Source: Phytopythium helicoides
Taxonomy: Eukaryota; Oomycota; Peronosporomycetes; Pythiales; Pythiaceae
DNA length: 64,000 bases
Assembly: GCA_024867545.1 (NCBI GenBank)
Contig: JANFNE010000046.1
Location: forward strand, 124,001 to 188,000
Reading direction: 5' to 3'
In this document: piece after piece, positions 47,357 to 57,315 of the stretch
How the letters are laid out: each line of letters starts with the position of its first letter
How positions within the stretch are numbered: position 1 is the first letter of the stretch
Position numbers and translations under genes: made by a program
Notes under the pieces: generated by a model
The model's database searches: none
What the model saw: only the letters and a program-made list of their open reading frames with translations
Told to the model about the DNA's origin: nothing

Positions 47357-50300
47357 ATGTCGTCCACGCAGTTCTCGTACTCGAGCGCGCGGCTGCGGCG
47401 CGTCAAGTACCTGCAGTTCGGCGTGTTCAGCCCCGAGGAGGTGCGCGCCATGTCGGTCACCAAGCAGACAAAGGTCAACGACCGCATCGTGCCCGACGGC
47501 ATCACGCGGCCGGAAACGTACCTCAACGGACACCCCGTCATCGGAGGCATCGGAGACCCGCGCATGGGCACGTGCGACTTCCGCGCGCGATGCAAAACCT
47601 GCGACTGCACCTACAGCGGCAGCGGCGGAAAGGTCAACGACTGCCCAGGACACTTCGGACACATCGAGCTCGCCAGACCCATGTACCACATGGGCTTCAT
47701 CAAGGAGGTGCTCAAGATCCTGCGCTCCGTATGCTTCCACTGCTCCAAGGTGCTCAGCGACGAGCGGGACCACCGCTTCCGCTCGGCCATGAAGATCAAG
47801 AACGGCAAGCGCCGCCTCAAGGCAGTCTACGAGATCTGCAGCAACAAGAGCATGTGCGAGTACGGTGAGGAAGCCGACATGGAGAAGATGCGCGAGGACC
47901 TCAATATCGGTCTGCAGGGAGGCCTCGACAACAAGAACAAGCCCCGTGAGGGCGGCCACGGCGGCTGTGGTGGACTGCAGCCCAAGTACCGCAAGCAGGG
48001 CATCAAGCTCATGGTCGAGTTCCCTGAGCAGATGGAGGACGTGCCTGGTTCTGGCGACCGCAAGCAGAACCTGCCCGCAGCAAAGGTGCTGTCCATTTTC
48101 AAGAACATTTCGGACGAGGACTGCTTCGCGCTCGGCCTTGACCCTCGCTGGGCTCGCCCGGACTGGCTCATCATGACGCTGATGCCGGTCCCGCCGCCGC
48201 ACGTTCGCCCGTCGGTTGCCCTCGACGGCATGGCTCGTGGTGAAGACGACCTCACGCACAACCTTGCGTCCATCGTGAAGGCAAACTTGGCTCTGCTGAA
48301 CTGCGTCCGCAAGGGTGAACCATCACACATTATCGAACAGTTCGAGCAGCTCTTGCAGTTCCACCTTTCGACGTTCCTGAATAACGAGCAGCCTGGCTTG
48401 CCTCAGGCCCAGCAACGGTCAGGCAAGCCGCTAAAGACTCTACGCCAGCGCCTTCGAGGCAAGGAAGGTCGTATTCGCGGTAACTTGATGGGAAAGCGTG
48501 TCGATTTCTCAGCGCGTACGGTCATCACGGCCGACCCGAACCTTGAGATTGACCAAGTCGGTGTGCCGCGGTCCATCGCAATGAACCTGACGGTCCCGGA
48601 GCGTGTGACGCCGTTCAACATGGCGTACATGCACCAACTCATCTCGAACGGTCCGTTGGAGCACCCTGGCGCAAAGTACATTATTCGCGAAGATGGCAAT
48701 CGTATCGACCTCCGGTATATCAAGAACAAGTCCGACTTGGCGCTAAAATGTGGTTGGATTGTCGAGCGCCACCTCCGCGATGATGATTTGGTGCTGTTCA
48801 ACCGTCAGCCGTCGCTCCACAAAATGTCAATCATGGCACATCGAGTCAAGGTGTTTGACTGGTCAACGTTCCGTTTGAACCTGTCTGTCACGGCCCCGTA
48901 CAATGCCGATTTCGATGGTGACGAGATGAACCTGCACGTCCCGCAGTCGCTGACTGCTCGTGCCGAGGCGCAGGAATTGATGATGGTGCACAAGGTGATT
49001 ATCACCCCGCAGAGCAACCGTCCCGTGATGGGTATTGTGCAAGACTCCTTGCTTGGTGTGCAGAAGTTTACCAAGCGTGACATCTTCGTCGAGAAGGATC
49101 TCACGATGAATCTTCTTATGTGGGTGAATACGTGGGACGGCAAGGTGCCTACTCCTGCGATTCTTGTGCCACAGAAAGGAAAGCTCGGTAAATACCGCCC
49201 GATCTGGACGGGCAAGCAGCTGTTCTCGACGATCATCCCGGAGATCAATTTCACGGGCTTTTCGTCGACGCACAACAGCAAGGAGAAGTTTTCGGACTTG
49301 TCGCCGTCCGACTCTCGCGTGATCGTTCAGCGTGGTGAGCTGCTTGCCGGTATCATTGACAAGAAGACGATTGGTTCGTCTGCTGGAGGTTTGATCCATA
49401 CAGTGATGCTCGAGAAGGGTGCCGAGGAGACCAAGTATTTCCTTGGTGCTATTCAGAAGCTCGTGAACAACTGGCTCGTCGTGCGTAGTTTCACGGTTGG
49501 CGTCAGCGATACTATTGCCGATGTGAGCACGCTGAAGACGATTGTCGACATCATTACCCAGGCGAAGGTTCAGGTGCACGATCTCGTCGTTCGTGGTCAG
49601 AAGGGCAAGCTTGAGACGCAACCCGGTCGTACGATGGTCGAGTCGTTCGAGCACTTTGTCAACATTGTGCTGAATACAGCTCGTGACCAGGCTGGTCGTG
49701 AAGCGCAGGGCAGTCTTGATGAGACGAACAACATTAAGGCGACGGTGACGTCTGGTTCCAAGGGTTCTTTCATTAACATCTCGCAGATTATTGCGTGTGT
49801 GGGTCAGCAGAACGTCGAAGGAAAGCGAATCCCGTACGGATTCAACCACCGTACACTGCCGCATTACGGCAAGGACGATCTTGGTCCCGAGAGCCGTGGT
49901 TTCGTCGAGAACTCGTACCTGAAGGGTCTGACCCCTCAGGAGTTCTTCTTCCACGCTATGGGTGGTCGTGAAGGTCTTATCGATACTGCCGTCAAGACGG
50001 CCGAGACGGGCTACATTCAGCGACGACTTGTGAAGGCAATGGAGTCGGTCATGACGCGGTATGATGGTACTGTGCGTAACGCGCAGGGTGAAATTATTCA
50101 GTTCCTGTACGGCGAGGATGGTATGGACGCTGTGTGGGTGGAGAAGCAGCGCTTCGAGTCGCACAAGCTCAACAAGCGTGAGTTCGAGAACAAGTACATG
50201 TTTGACACGGGAAGCGAACTCCTTGGATGTGTCCCCAACGCTCCCGACCAGTTGTACCTTGAGCCCGACATTATCAAGGACATCCGATCAAACCAGCAGA

Positions 50301-52930
50301 CTCAGCAACTGCTGCGCGAAGAGATTGCGCAGCTTCAGAAGGACCGTGTGAACCTACGTGTGATTTTGGCAAGTCGTGGACAGGGTCAGGAGTCGGACAA
50401 TGCCGCCCAAATTCCTGTCAACATTCGGCGATTGCTGCAGAACGCTCAGCAACTCTTCAGTATCGACATGGAGAAGCCTTCGAGTCTTCACCCGTCGCGG
50501 ATCATTGAGGGAGTAAAGGAGCTCTGTAAGAAAATCATCGTTGTGCAGGGCGACGACCGATTGAGTATTGAGGCCCAGGAGAACGCGACGCTGTTCTTCC
50601 AAATTCTGCTCCGATCAACGCTTGCATCCAAGTGCGTTACGCTGGAACACCGTTTGACGGAGACAGCCTTTGAGTGGCTTCTTGGTGAGATCGAGTCGAA
50701 GTTCACGAGCGCACTTGTGTCTGCTGGTGAGATGGCGGGTGTCGTGGGAGCGCAGTCGATTGGTGAACCGGCGACGCAGATGACGCTGAACACGTTCCAC
50801 TACGCCGGTGTGTCGGCTAAGAACGTTACGCTTGGTGTGCCGCGCCTGAAGGAGATCATGAACATTGCGAAGGACGTGCGAACGCCGTCGCTTCGTATCT
50901 TCTTGACCCCAGACTGCGCGCACGATGCCGACAAGGCTAAGTTCATTCAGTCGCAGCTCGAGTACACGACGCTGGCGGACGTCACAGCGAACACCTCCAT
51001 TTACTACGACCCCGATCCGATGAACACGGTGGTGGAAGAAGACCAGGAGTTTGTGGCAACATACTACGAAATGCCGGATGAGGACACGCCGATGGCTCGG
51101 TCGCCGTGGCTGCTGCGTATCGAGTTGAACCGCGAGATGATGGCAGACAAGAAACTTACGATGAGTGAGATTGCTGCACAGATCGAGACGGAGTATGGGC
51201 AGGACCTGTCGTGCATCTTCACGGATGACAACGCTGACCGCCTTGTGCTGCGGATTCGCATCATGAGCGACGAGGAGGAGAAGCTGCAGCGCCAGGGCGA
51301 CACTGCTGTCGGCCAAGAAGATGACACATTCCTTAAGCGAGTGGAGCAGAACATGCTTACGCAGATGAAGCTCCGTGGTATCCAGGGCATCAAGAAGGTG
51401 TACATTCGTGAGGGCCCGTCGACGCATTGGTTCGACGACGTTGGATTCAAGATGATGAACGAGTGGATGCTCGACACGGATGGCACGAATCTACTGGACG
51501 TGCTCTGCTACCCGCAGGTGGATGCTACACGGACCATCTCGAACGATATTGTCGAGATTATCCAGGTTCTCGGTATCGAGGCTGTGCGTCGTGCGCTGCT
51601 GAACGAAATCCGCCAGGTCATTTCGTTCGACGGTGCATACGTTAACTACCGTCACCTGGCGTGTCTGTGTGATGTTATGACGTTCCGTGGCCACTTGATG
51701 GCTATCACACGTCATGGTATCAACCGCGATGACTCTGGCCCGCTTGTGCGATGCTCGTTCGAGGAGACTGTCGAGATCCTTATGGATGCCGCCATGTTCT
51801 CGGAGGGTGACCCACTTACGGGTGTTTCGGAGAACGTCATGCTCGGCCAGCTAGCTCCGCTGGGTACGGGTCTGATGGACATGGTGCTGGACGCCAAGAA
51901 GCTGGCGCACGCCATCGAGTACGAAGCGTCGGAGATCCAGCAGGTGATGCAAGGTCTCGACAACGAGTGGCGCAGCCCAGACCACGGACCGGGTACGCCA
52001 ATGTCGACGCCATTTGTGTCGACCCCTGGGTTTTCGGCGTCTTCACCGTTCAGCCCCGGTGGTGGTTCGTTCTCGCCTGCTGCTGGAGCTTTTTCGCCGA
52101 TGGCGAGCCCTGCGTCGCCGGGTTTCATGGCAGCGTCACCCGCGCACAGCCCGGCGTCTCCTCTGAGCCCGGCTTCGCCTGCGTACAGCCCGATGTCTCC
52201 AGCTTACAGCCCGACGTCGCCGGCATACTCGCCAACCAGTCCTGCGTACTCGCCGACGTCTCCCGCTTACAGCCCGACGTCGCCTGCGTACAGTCCAACG
52301 TCACCGGCTTACAGCCCGACATCGCCGGCTTACAGTCCGACGTCGCCGGCTTACAGCCCGACCTCACCAGCGTACTCGCCGACTTCGCCAGCGTACAGCC
52401 CGACTTCGCCTGCATACTCGCCGACGTCACCAGCTTACAGCCCGACGTCGCCTGCGTACTCGCCGACATCGCCAGCATATTCGCCGACTTCCCCGGCGTA
52501 CAGCCCGACGAGCCCCGCGTACAGCCCGACGTCTCCGGCTTACTCGCCGACGTCACCTGCGTACAGCCCGACATCCCCGGCTTACTCGCCGACTTCTCCG
52601 GCGTATTCGCCAACGTCGCCGGCGTACTCGCCTACATCTCCAGCGTACAGCCCAACGTCGCCGGCGTACTCGCCGACTTCTCCCGCTTACAGTCCGACGT
52701 CTCCGGCGTACTCGCCGACGTCTCCGGCGTACTCGCCAACTTCTCCGGCGTACAGCCCAACAAGCCCGGCATACAGCCCAACAAGTCCGGCATACAGCCC
52801 GACTTCGCCGGCATACAGTCCGACGTCTCCTGGCTACAGCCCAGCATCGCCAGAGTACAACCCGACGGAGGGCTATAACCCGTCGGCAAGCGGCTACAGC
52901 CCGACAGACGCGGACGAGAACGACAAGTAA
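47357..52930 (+). CDS. RPB1: RNA polymerase II largest subunit
   Basis: Intronless, 1,857 residues. Start chosen at 47357 (MSSTQFSYSSARLRRVKYLQFGVFSPEEV), where RPB1 similarity begins. The clamp zinc region is CKTCDCTYSGSGGKVNDCPGHFGHIEL. The active-site loop NADFDGDEMNLHVPQ (about residue 517) holds the three Mg-binding aspartates. The RLRGKEGRIRGNLMGKRVDFSARTV segment and the trigger loop (about residues 1136-1165: LNTFHYAGVSAKNVTLGVPRLKEI) are intact. The C-terminal domain follows a Phe/Ser/Pro-rich linker and has 32 in-register heptads, nearly all YSPTSPA, ending GYSPTDADENDK. The protein transcribes mRNA genes in the nucleus and recruits processing factors through the CTD. It is converging with the ZIP gene, 164 bp apart. 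Confidence 0.98.
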   Translation: MSSTQFSYSSARLRRVKYLQFGVFSPEEVRAMSVTKQTKVNDRIVPDGITRPETYLNGHPVIGGIGDPRMGTCDFRARCKTCDCTYSGSGGKVNDCPGHFGHIELARPMYHMGFIKEVLKILRSVCFHCSKVLSDERDHRFRSAMKIKNGKRRLKAVYEICSNKSMCEYGEEADMEKMREDLNIGLQGGLDNKNKPREGGHGGCGGLQPKYRKQGIKLMVEFPEQMEDVPGSGDRKQNLPAAKVLSIFKNISDEDCFALGLDPRWARPDWLIMTLMPVPPPHVRPSVALDGMARGEDDLTHNLASIVKANLALLNCVRKGEPSHIIEQFEQLLQFHLSTFLNNEQPGLPQAQQRSGKPLKTLRQRLRGKEGRIRGNLMGKRVDFSARTVITADPNLEIDQVGVPRSIAMNLTVPERVTPFNMAYMHQLISNGPLEHPGAKYIIREDGNRIDLRYIKNKSDLALKCGWIVERHLRDDDLVLFNRQPSLHKMSIMAHRVKVFDWSTFRLNLSVTAPYNADFDGDEMNLHVPQSLTARAEAQELMMVHKVIITPQSNRPVMGIVQDSLLGVQKFTKRDIFVEKDLTMNLLMWVNTWDGKVPTPAILVPQKGKLGKYRPIWTGKQLFSTIIPEINFTGFSSTHNSKEKFSDLSPSDSRVIVQRGELLAGIIDKKTIGSSAGGLIHTVMLEKGAEETKYFLGAIQKLVNNWLVVRSFTVGVSDTIADVSTLKTIVDIITQAKVQVHDLVVRGQKGKLETQPGRTMVESFEHFVNIVLNTARDQAGREAQGSLDETNNIKATVTSGSKGSFINISQIIACVGQQNVEGKRIPYGFNHRTLPHYGKDDLGPESRGFVENSYLKGLTPQEFFFHAMGGREGLIDTAVKTAETGYIQRRLVKAMESVMTRYDGTVRNAQGEIIQFLYGEDGMDAVWVEKQRFESHKLNKREFENKYMFDTGSELLGCVPNAPDQLYLEPDIIKDIRSNQQTQQLLREEIAQLQKDRVNLRVILASRGQGQESDNAAQIPVNIRRLLQNAQQLFSIDMEKPSSLHPSRIIEGVKELCKKIIVVQGDDRLSIEAQENATLFFQILLRSTLASKCVTLEHRLTETAFEWLLGEIESKFTSALVSAGEMAGVVGAQSIGEPATQMTLNTFHYAGVSAKNVTLGVPRLKEIMNIAKDVRTPSLRIFLTPDCAHDADKAKFIQSQLEYTTLADVTANTSIYYDPDPMNTVVEEDQEFVATYYEMPDEDTPMARSPWLLRIELNREMMADKKLTMSEIAAQIETEYGQDLSCIFTDDNADRLVLRIRIMSDEEEKLQRQGDTAVGQEDDTFLKRVEQNMLTQMKLRGIQGIKKVYIREGPSTHWFDDVGFKMMNEWMLDTDGTNLLDVLCYPQVDATRTISNDIVEIIQVLGIEAVRRALLNEIRQVISFDGAYVNYRHLACLCDVMTFRGHLMAITRHGINRDDSGPLVRCSFEETVEILMDAAMFSEGDPLTGVSENVMLGQLAPLGTGLMDMVLDAKKLAHAIEYEASEIQQVMQGLDNEWRSPDHGPGTPMSTPFVSTPGFSASSPFSPGGGSFSPAAGAFSPMASPASPGFMAASPAHSPASPLSPASPAYSPMSPAYSPTSPAYSPTSPAYSPTSPAYSPTSPAYSPTSPAYSPTSPAYSPTSPAYSPTSPAYSPTSPAYSPTSPAYSPTSPAYSPTSPAYSPTSPAYSPTSPAYSPTSPAYSPTSPAYSPTSPAYSPTSPAYSPTSPAYSPTSPAYSPTSPAYSPTSPAYSPTSPAYSPTSPAYSPTSPAYSPTSPAYSPTSPAYSPTSPAYSPTSPAYSPTSPGYSPASPEYNPTEGYNPSASGYSPTDADENDK
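52184..52855 (+). repeat. CTD heptad tandem array, 32 x 21 bp
   Basis: Thirty-two consecutive 21-bp units in register code for heptads: first YSPMSPA, then a run of YSPTSPA, a YSPTSPG and a final YSPASPE. Synonymous third bases vary (tac agc ccg / tac tcg ccg / tac agt ccg; tct/tcg/tca/agc; gcc/gcg/gct/gca), so the DNA units are far less uniform than the peptide. The other two forward frames also lack stops through the array as a by-product of the period. Confidence 0.97.
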
Positions 52931-53094
52931 GCTAGCGAGCGGCGTGATACGGTATATATCGGCAAGGATGCGCGGCGGCCTCGCCCGCCGCCATGCACGT
53001 GGCTGAATAGTTTTTTCCTGGCCCTCGCGGGCGTGCAATAGCGACGCTTTCATTTCCAAACGTAATGGTTGATGGTGCTAGCTACACGGTGTTT

Positions 53095-54390
53095 TCACTC
53101 GCTGAGCGCGATGATGGTCATAAGCCCGATGCCTGCGGCCATGGCTAGCGCCTCCTTGACGGACTGTGCCAGCGAGCAGTCCTCGAGCAGCTCTGGCATG
53201 ACGCTGGCGCACGCAATGTAGATGAAGCCGCCGGCCGTGAACGGCGAGATCCAGGCAGAGCTCGAGTCGCCCGCTCCCTCCATGAGCAGCCCAATCACCG
53301 TGCCGACCATGGCGCCGATGGCCGTCAACAGCTGCGTGAGCATGGCTTCACGCCGAGTAAAGCCCGACTGGATGAGGATGGCGAAGTCGCCAATCTCGTG
53401 CGGCAGCTCGTGCAGCAACATGGCGATCGTCGTGGTCCAGCCGCTACCTCGCAGGAACGTTGCGCCGATGGCCAGACCGTCCGTGAAGTTGTGCGCAAAA
53501 TCGGCTGCGAGGTTGAGGTACCCAGCGGCTGCGATCGGTTGGTGATGTGACTTGAGTTCGGGCACTGCGTCCACTGGGGCCGACAGCGCTTCACCCTCGT
53601 CCGTTTTGGGCTTTGTCCGCTTGCGAGCGCCACCTGAGATCGAAGGCGACGGCTGCGCGTCGTTCGGGGCGACGCCATGCGCGTGGCCGTGTGCGTGCCC
53701 ATGCGAGTGGCCGTGGCCGCCGTGGCTGTGACCTGTCTGAGCGCGCACGAACTTTTCGAGCATGAGGAAGGTCATCATGCCCGCAAGCGTCCAAAGCCAC
53801 GCGTGCAGGTCGGCGAGCGAGTGCTCGTGGCCGTGCTCGTGGTCATGGTCGTGGCCGTGGTCGTGGTCATGGGAGAGCCCCGCGGGGATCGAGTGCGGCA
53901 GCAGGTGCAGCAGCGAGTCACCCAGCAGCCCGCCGGCCGCGAAGCTCAGGAACACGCGAAGCAGCGGCTTCTGCGCCTCCTGGTTCCCCACGCCCAGCGG
54001 CACCACGAGCAGCACCAGCACGGGCGCCGCGCCGACGATCGCCGTGGCGAACAGCGCTTCCGTCCACACCGCGAGCGAGAACCGCCCCTCCCCCGCCTTC
54101 AGCTCGCGCGCGTGGTCATGGTCGTGCTCGTGCTCATGGTCGTGGTCATGATCGTGGTCGTGGTCATGATCGTGGTCATGATCGTGGTCGTGCTCGTGCT
54201 CCCCTGCGCCTTTGAGCGTGGGCGACACCTGCTCGAGATCGTGGTCGTGGTCGTGGTCGTGGAGGCGCTCGGGGTCAACAGGGGGCCGGCGCTCGGCCGC
54301 CGCCACGAGCGCCAGCGCCAGCAGCAGCAGCAGCAGCGCGCGCCTGCGAGGCGCCATCGAGTCTGCTACCGAGCGCATCGCCAAAGGCAT
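53095..54390 (-). CDS. ZIP-family zinc transporter, ZIP7/KE4 type
   Basis: 431 residues from the outermost ATG at 54390 (MPLAMRSVADSMAPRRRALLLL); a later ATG at 54357 gives a cleaner signal sequence (MAPRRRALLLLLLALALVAAA). A long luminal His/Asp tract follows, with a second (HDHDHGHDHDHEHGHEH) and a third (GHSHGGHGHSHGHAHGHAHG) in the variable loop before TM4. The metal-binding membrane motifs are intact: HNFTDGLAIG in TM4 and HELPHEIGDFAIL in TM5, the HEXPHEXGD signature of the LIV-1 subgroup. About eight membrane segments are visible. ZIP7 proteins release zinc from ER or Golgi to cytosol. Three TGACTTCC copies lie at the start codon and just upstream. Confidence 0.94.
   Translation of the reverse strand: MPLAMRSVADSMAPRRRALLLLLLALALVAAAERRPPVDPERLHDHDHDHDLEQVSPTLKGAGEHEHDHDHDHDHDHDHDHDHDHEHEHDHDHARELKAGEGRFSLAVWTEALFATAIVGAAPVLVLLVVPLGVGNQEAQKPLLRVFLSFAAGGLLGDSLLHLLPHSIPAGLSHDHDHGHDHDHEHGHEHSLADLHAWLWTLAGMMTFLMLEKFVRAQTGHSHGGHGHSHGHAHGHAHGVAPNDAQPSPSISGGARKRTKPKTDEGEALSAPVDAVPELKSHHQPIAAAGYLNLAADFAHNFTDGLAIGATFLRGSGWTTTIAMLLHELPHEIGDFAILIQSGFTRREAMLTQLLTAIGAMVGTVIGLLMEGAGDSSSAWISPFTAGGFIYIACASVMPELLEDCSLAQSVKEALAMAAGIGLMTIIALSE
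54112..54200 (-). repeat. His-Asp/His-Glu coding repeat of the ZIP gene
   Basis: About 90 bp built from gtggtcatg/atcgtg-type units, read on the minus strand as alternating His-Asp and His-Glu. The low-complexity DNA makes this tract prone to length change. The encoded stretch is the luminal zinc-binding segment of the transporter. Confidence 0.85.
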
Positions 54391-54442
54391 GACTTCCGGG
54401 TAGCCCACAAAATGACTTCCGTTAGTCTAAACCCGGAAGTCA
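54390..54442. promoter_or_regulatory. Inverted repeat with CCGGAAGT cores at the ZIP gene start
   Basis: TGACTTCCGGG at 54390-54400 and its exact reverse complement CCCGGAAGTCA at 54432-54442 form an 11-bp inverted repeat with a 31-bp spacer; a third TGACTTCC lies between them (54413-54420). The core equals an ETS-like CCGGAAGT site. The left arm begins at the start codon used here, so the repeat spans the 5' leader and promoter of the ZIP gene. Confidence 0.5.
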
Positions 54443-54974
54443 AATTCACATACTACTATTCTCGGCGCTGTATGAATCCCAGACAGATTTTAGTAGTCGC
54501 GCAAGTCCATACGAAAACTTCTTGGTATTTGTATGCCGTACTGACTCGAGGAATCCTGCCGGACGTGTTGGGCGCTGTATGTCCCATACAAATCGCGAGA
54601 TCGCGCCATTGCTTCAACACGAGCTCGCGCATAGCCAGCCTGGAGTGGCTCGGCATGACGACGCCTTTGGGCTCCTGCTCGGCTCGCGGGCGTCGCGGGC
54701 GTCGGCATGACGCTCACACGTCGCAGGGCCACGATGCGATGACGGCAATCGTCTACACTCCGCGTTCCGCTGGAGCCATGTCGGCTGTACAGTACGGGGC
54801 GGTTTGACGCTCAGCAGTCGACACGCAAGGTCGGCGTGCATGGCCATGCCGCTCTGATGATACGCGTGCCACTCCAGGGGCTTTGCATGCTCGCTCGGAA
54901 CTTCGAGTCGGAAGCGCAACGCGTACGCTCGCTCCGTGTTACACCCTCAACTCAACTCAGGCTACCAACTTTCT
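54443..54974. other. Spacer between ZIP and C2H2 genes
   Basis: About 530 bp holding the promoter region of the ZIP gene and the 3' flank of the C2H2 gene. No supported coding frame was found. Confidence 0.45.
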
Positions 54975-55931
54975 CTAATGGTACTTGATGGCCTCGGTCA
55001 GCTCGAACGCGATGACCTCGTCCAGCACGCTGAGGCTGTAGCGGCTCGCTTCGTGCGGCGGCAGCTCGTCGAACGGCAGCTCCTCCTCCTTGATCCGTGG
55101 CTCGTCCGAGACGAGAGGAGCCCCCAATGCCGCCACGGCCGCCGCCCAAGGATTGCTCGCTTGGGGTATTGTTGTCGGCGCCGGCGAGGTGATCAGCAGC
55201 TGGTCTAGCCGCTGGTCCATCGAGTCGACGCCGCTGGGCGAGCCCAGACCGCTGCTGCTGCGGGCGGTCGCCGGGAGGCTCACGGGTCGGCTGGCAGGTT
55301 CGACGTAGCTCTGCGAGTGCGCGCGGACGCGCTTGTGGCGGAAGCGAGACGACAGGTACGTGGCCGGGTCGATCTCCGGGTGGTGCAGCTTGGTGTGGCG
55401 CGTGAGGTTGCCGGCGGTGCTGAAGGTCTTGAGGCAGCTGAGCACGCCGCAGACGTGCACCTTGTCGCCCGTGTGGATCTTGACATGGTGCTGCAGGCGC
55501 TCCTCGGTGGGGAAGGTGCGCTGGCAGGCCGCGAACGGGCAGTCGAACGGCTTGATGTCCTTGTGCAGGCGCTTGTGGCGCGCCAGGTTGCCCGAGGTGC
55601 TGAAGCGCTTGCCGCACTCGACGAGCGGGCACTTGTAGGGCTTCTCGCCCGTGTGGGTCTTCATATGCTCGGCGAGCGTGAACTTGCGGTTGAAGCGACG
55701 GCCGCAGCCGGGCTCTCGGCACGCGAACGGCCGGGGGCCGGGCGACTTGGCGTCGTCGCCGCCATCAGAGAAGCAGCTGCGGATGCTGGCGGTCGTGGCG
55801 GTGGAGATGCAGCTGACGGTCGAGAACGGAGAAACCGGCGTGGCGGAGGCGGCGGCGATGGCGAGCCCGGGCGAGCTGCAGTCGACGTAGAAACCGGGTC
55901 GCCGGTCAGAGAGAGGCACCAATGGAGGCAT
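54975..55931 (-). CDS. C2H2 zinc-finger protein with four fingers, probable transcription factor
   Basis: 318 residues from the ATG at 55931 (MPPLVPLSDRRPGFYV); the frame extends upstream but without support. Four fingers follow one another: FACREPGCGRRFNRKFTLAEH..H, YKCPLVECGKRFSTSGNLARH..H, FDCPFAACQRTFPTEERLQHH..H and HVCGVLSCLKTFSTAGNLTRH..H. All have C-x4-C and H-x3-H spacing and TGEKPY-type linkers after finger 1, as in TFIIIA-like DNA-binding proteins. Fingers 2 and 4 share the recognition helix STxGNL. The N-terminus is Ser/Thr-rich and the C-terminus acidic (RIKEEELPFDELPPHEA), a possible activation region. No closer family can be named. Confidence 0.9.
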   Translation of the reverse strand: MPPLVPLSDRRPGFYVDCSSPGLAIAAASATPVSPFSTVSCISTATTASIRSCFSDGGDDAKSPGPRPFACREPGCGRRFNRKFTLAEHMKTHTGEKPYKCPLVECGKRFSTSGNLARHKRLHKDIKPFDCPFAACQRTFPTEERLQHHVKIHTGDKVHVCGVLSCLKTFSTAGNLTRHTKLHHPEIDPATYLSSRFRHKRVRAHSQSYVEPASRPVSLPATARSSSGLGSPSGVDSMDQRLDQLLITSPAPTTIPQASNPWAAAVAALGAPLVSDEPRIKEEELPFDELPPHEASRYSLSVLDEVIAFELTEAIKYH

Positions 55932-57315
55932 GTCGCGGAGGCTTAGCGGGGTTAAACCGCTGCTGTGCTTGACGAACTGCGGCCGAGACGTAAAATGAGG
56001 TGCGGCTGTCAAAGGCGAGCAAGAGTCTCGTCGACGGCCGCGACACAGACGTGGTCTCGCCCGAGAGGTGAGTCGAGAGGCGGAACCCACTCTGTAGAGA
56101 GAAGAGAAGGCTGCTCAGACACGCGCGTGGCGGTCAAACGCGAAATGGACGTGCTGCTGCGGCCGGCCGGCCCCGTGGGGTCACCCAGGCGGTCTATTGA
56201 CAACTGCCGCTCCGCGTACTACGGTGGGGGGGAGCATAGATGGGAAGGAGCGGTCCTCGCTTGGCGCAATGGAAATGGGAGCTCGACTATTGAGCCCATA
56301 CAAGCGCGAACCCACACAATGAGGATGGAACGGGCAGTCAACACTGCAGTGCACGCGGTGGCGTGGCCGGCGGCTCCGGATCTTCCCTTTGCGCTGGCCT
56401 CCCGAGATGTGTGACTTGCGCGCTTCCTGTCTACGGCTGCACGCGGCTCTGCAATCGAGAGGTGTCGCCGCCGAGGGTGATGCGTCGAGGTCAGTGCAGG
56501 TGTCGGAGGCGAGCCAGCGCGGTCTCCCGATGATACACGAAAAATGTTGGAGCATTTCATTTCGCCATGCGTCGTTGCATTGGTCGGTCGGTGTTCGGCA
56601 AGCTACTTGATCTCTCTCTCTCTCTGTCGACGCGATTGTGGTCTCCTCACTCACTTGCCGGAAACTACTCGACGCAGCGTTGCGCATGCATGCAAACACA
56701 GAAGAAAAAAAGTTGGCGGTCACGCTGGACAGCGCCGGCGTTCGTGTCTACAAGCACTTGATGGATTCGCCACCAGCTGCGCGCTTGACGGCGGCGACGC
56801 CCCGCAGCAGGTCACCGATGTAGTTCCTTCTCGAGGATGGACCATCGCCGGAAACCCGGCCGTAGACGCGGCCGTCGCGGCGCCACGCAGCTCGGCGCAC
56901 TGTCTCCCGAAAGACATCTTGCCGCGCGGAGATCGAGTTGGCTGCCGCCACACTTCCTGAACGTCGGGGGACATCGGAGGCGGACCGAAGCCGAAGCCAT
57001 GAGCGAGGATGATACGTTCCGGGCTCTCTCGCTCTCTCACTCTCTGGATACTGCATGCTTCGTCTTCCTCCATGATGGCCGCCATCGCCATCGAGATCAA
57101 GGCGATGACCACCCCGAAGAGTGGCCCTCCGCGACTCAGGCTCATCCACGGTTAGTTCAGAGGAGACCGCCACGCTCTATCCCGATACAGTTCGTACTGT
57201 ATCAGAGCTCCCGTGTCAGATGAACCGTCTCCCTACAGATACTACTACAATGGACACTCTTACTCCAGCCATCTATTCATACGTATCATGCACCACCACG
57301 ACCGCCAGCCTGCAA
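55932..57315. other. Gene-poor region
   Basis: About 1.4 kb with the promoter of the C2H2 gene at its left. Frames on both strands are short, overlap each other and lack domains. There is a short TC run near 56610-56625. Nothing else was supported. Confidence 0.5.

Noticed and set aside
47123..48259. Long minus-strand frame opposite RPB1
   Set aside because: A shadow of biased codon use in RPB1; no domain, and it conflicts with a conserved gene.
48863..50164. A 433-codon minus-strand frame opposite RPB1
   Set aside because: Same reason: antisense to an essential conserved gene, no family resemblance.
51967..52878. A 303-codon plus-strand frame of repeating Gln-Pro-Asp-Val / Leu-Ala-Asp over the CTD
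   Set aside because: It is a shifted frame of the 21-bp CTD array; any stop-free period of three repeats this way. RPB1 occupies the region without doubt.
53677..54807. A 376-codon plus-strand frame rich in Val/Met opposite the ZIP gene
   Set aside because: The Val/Met runs are the antisense of the His/Asp repeat.
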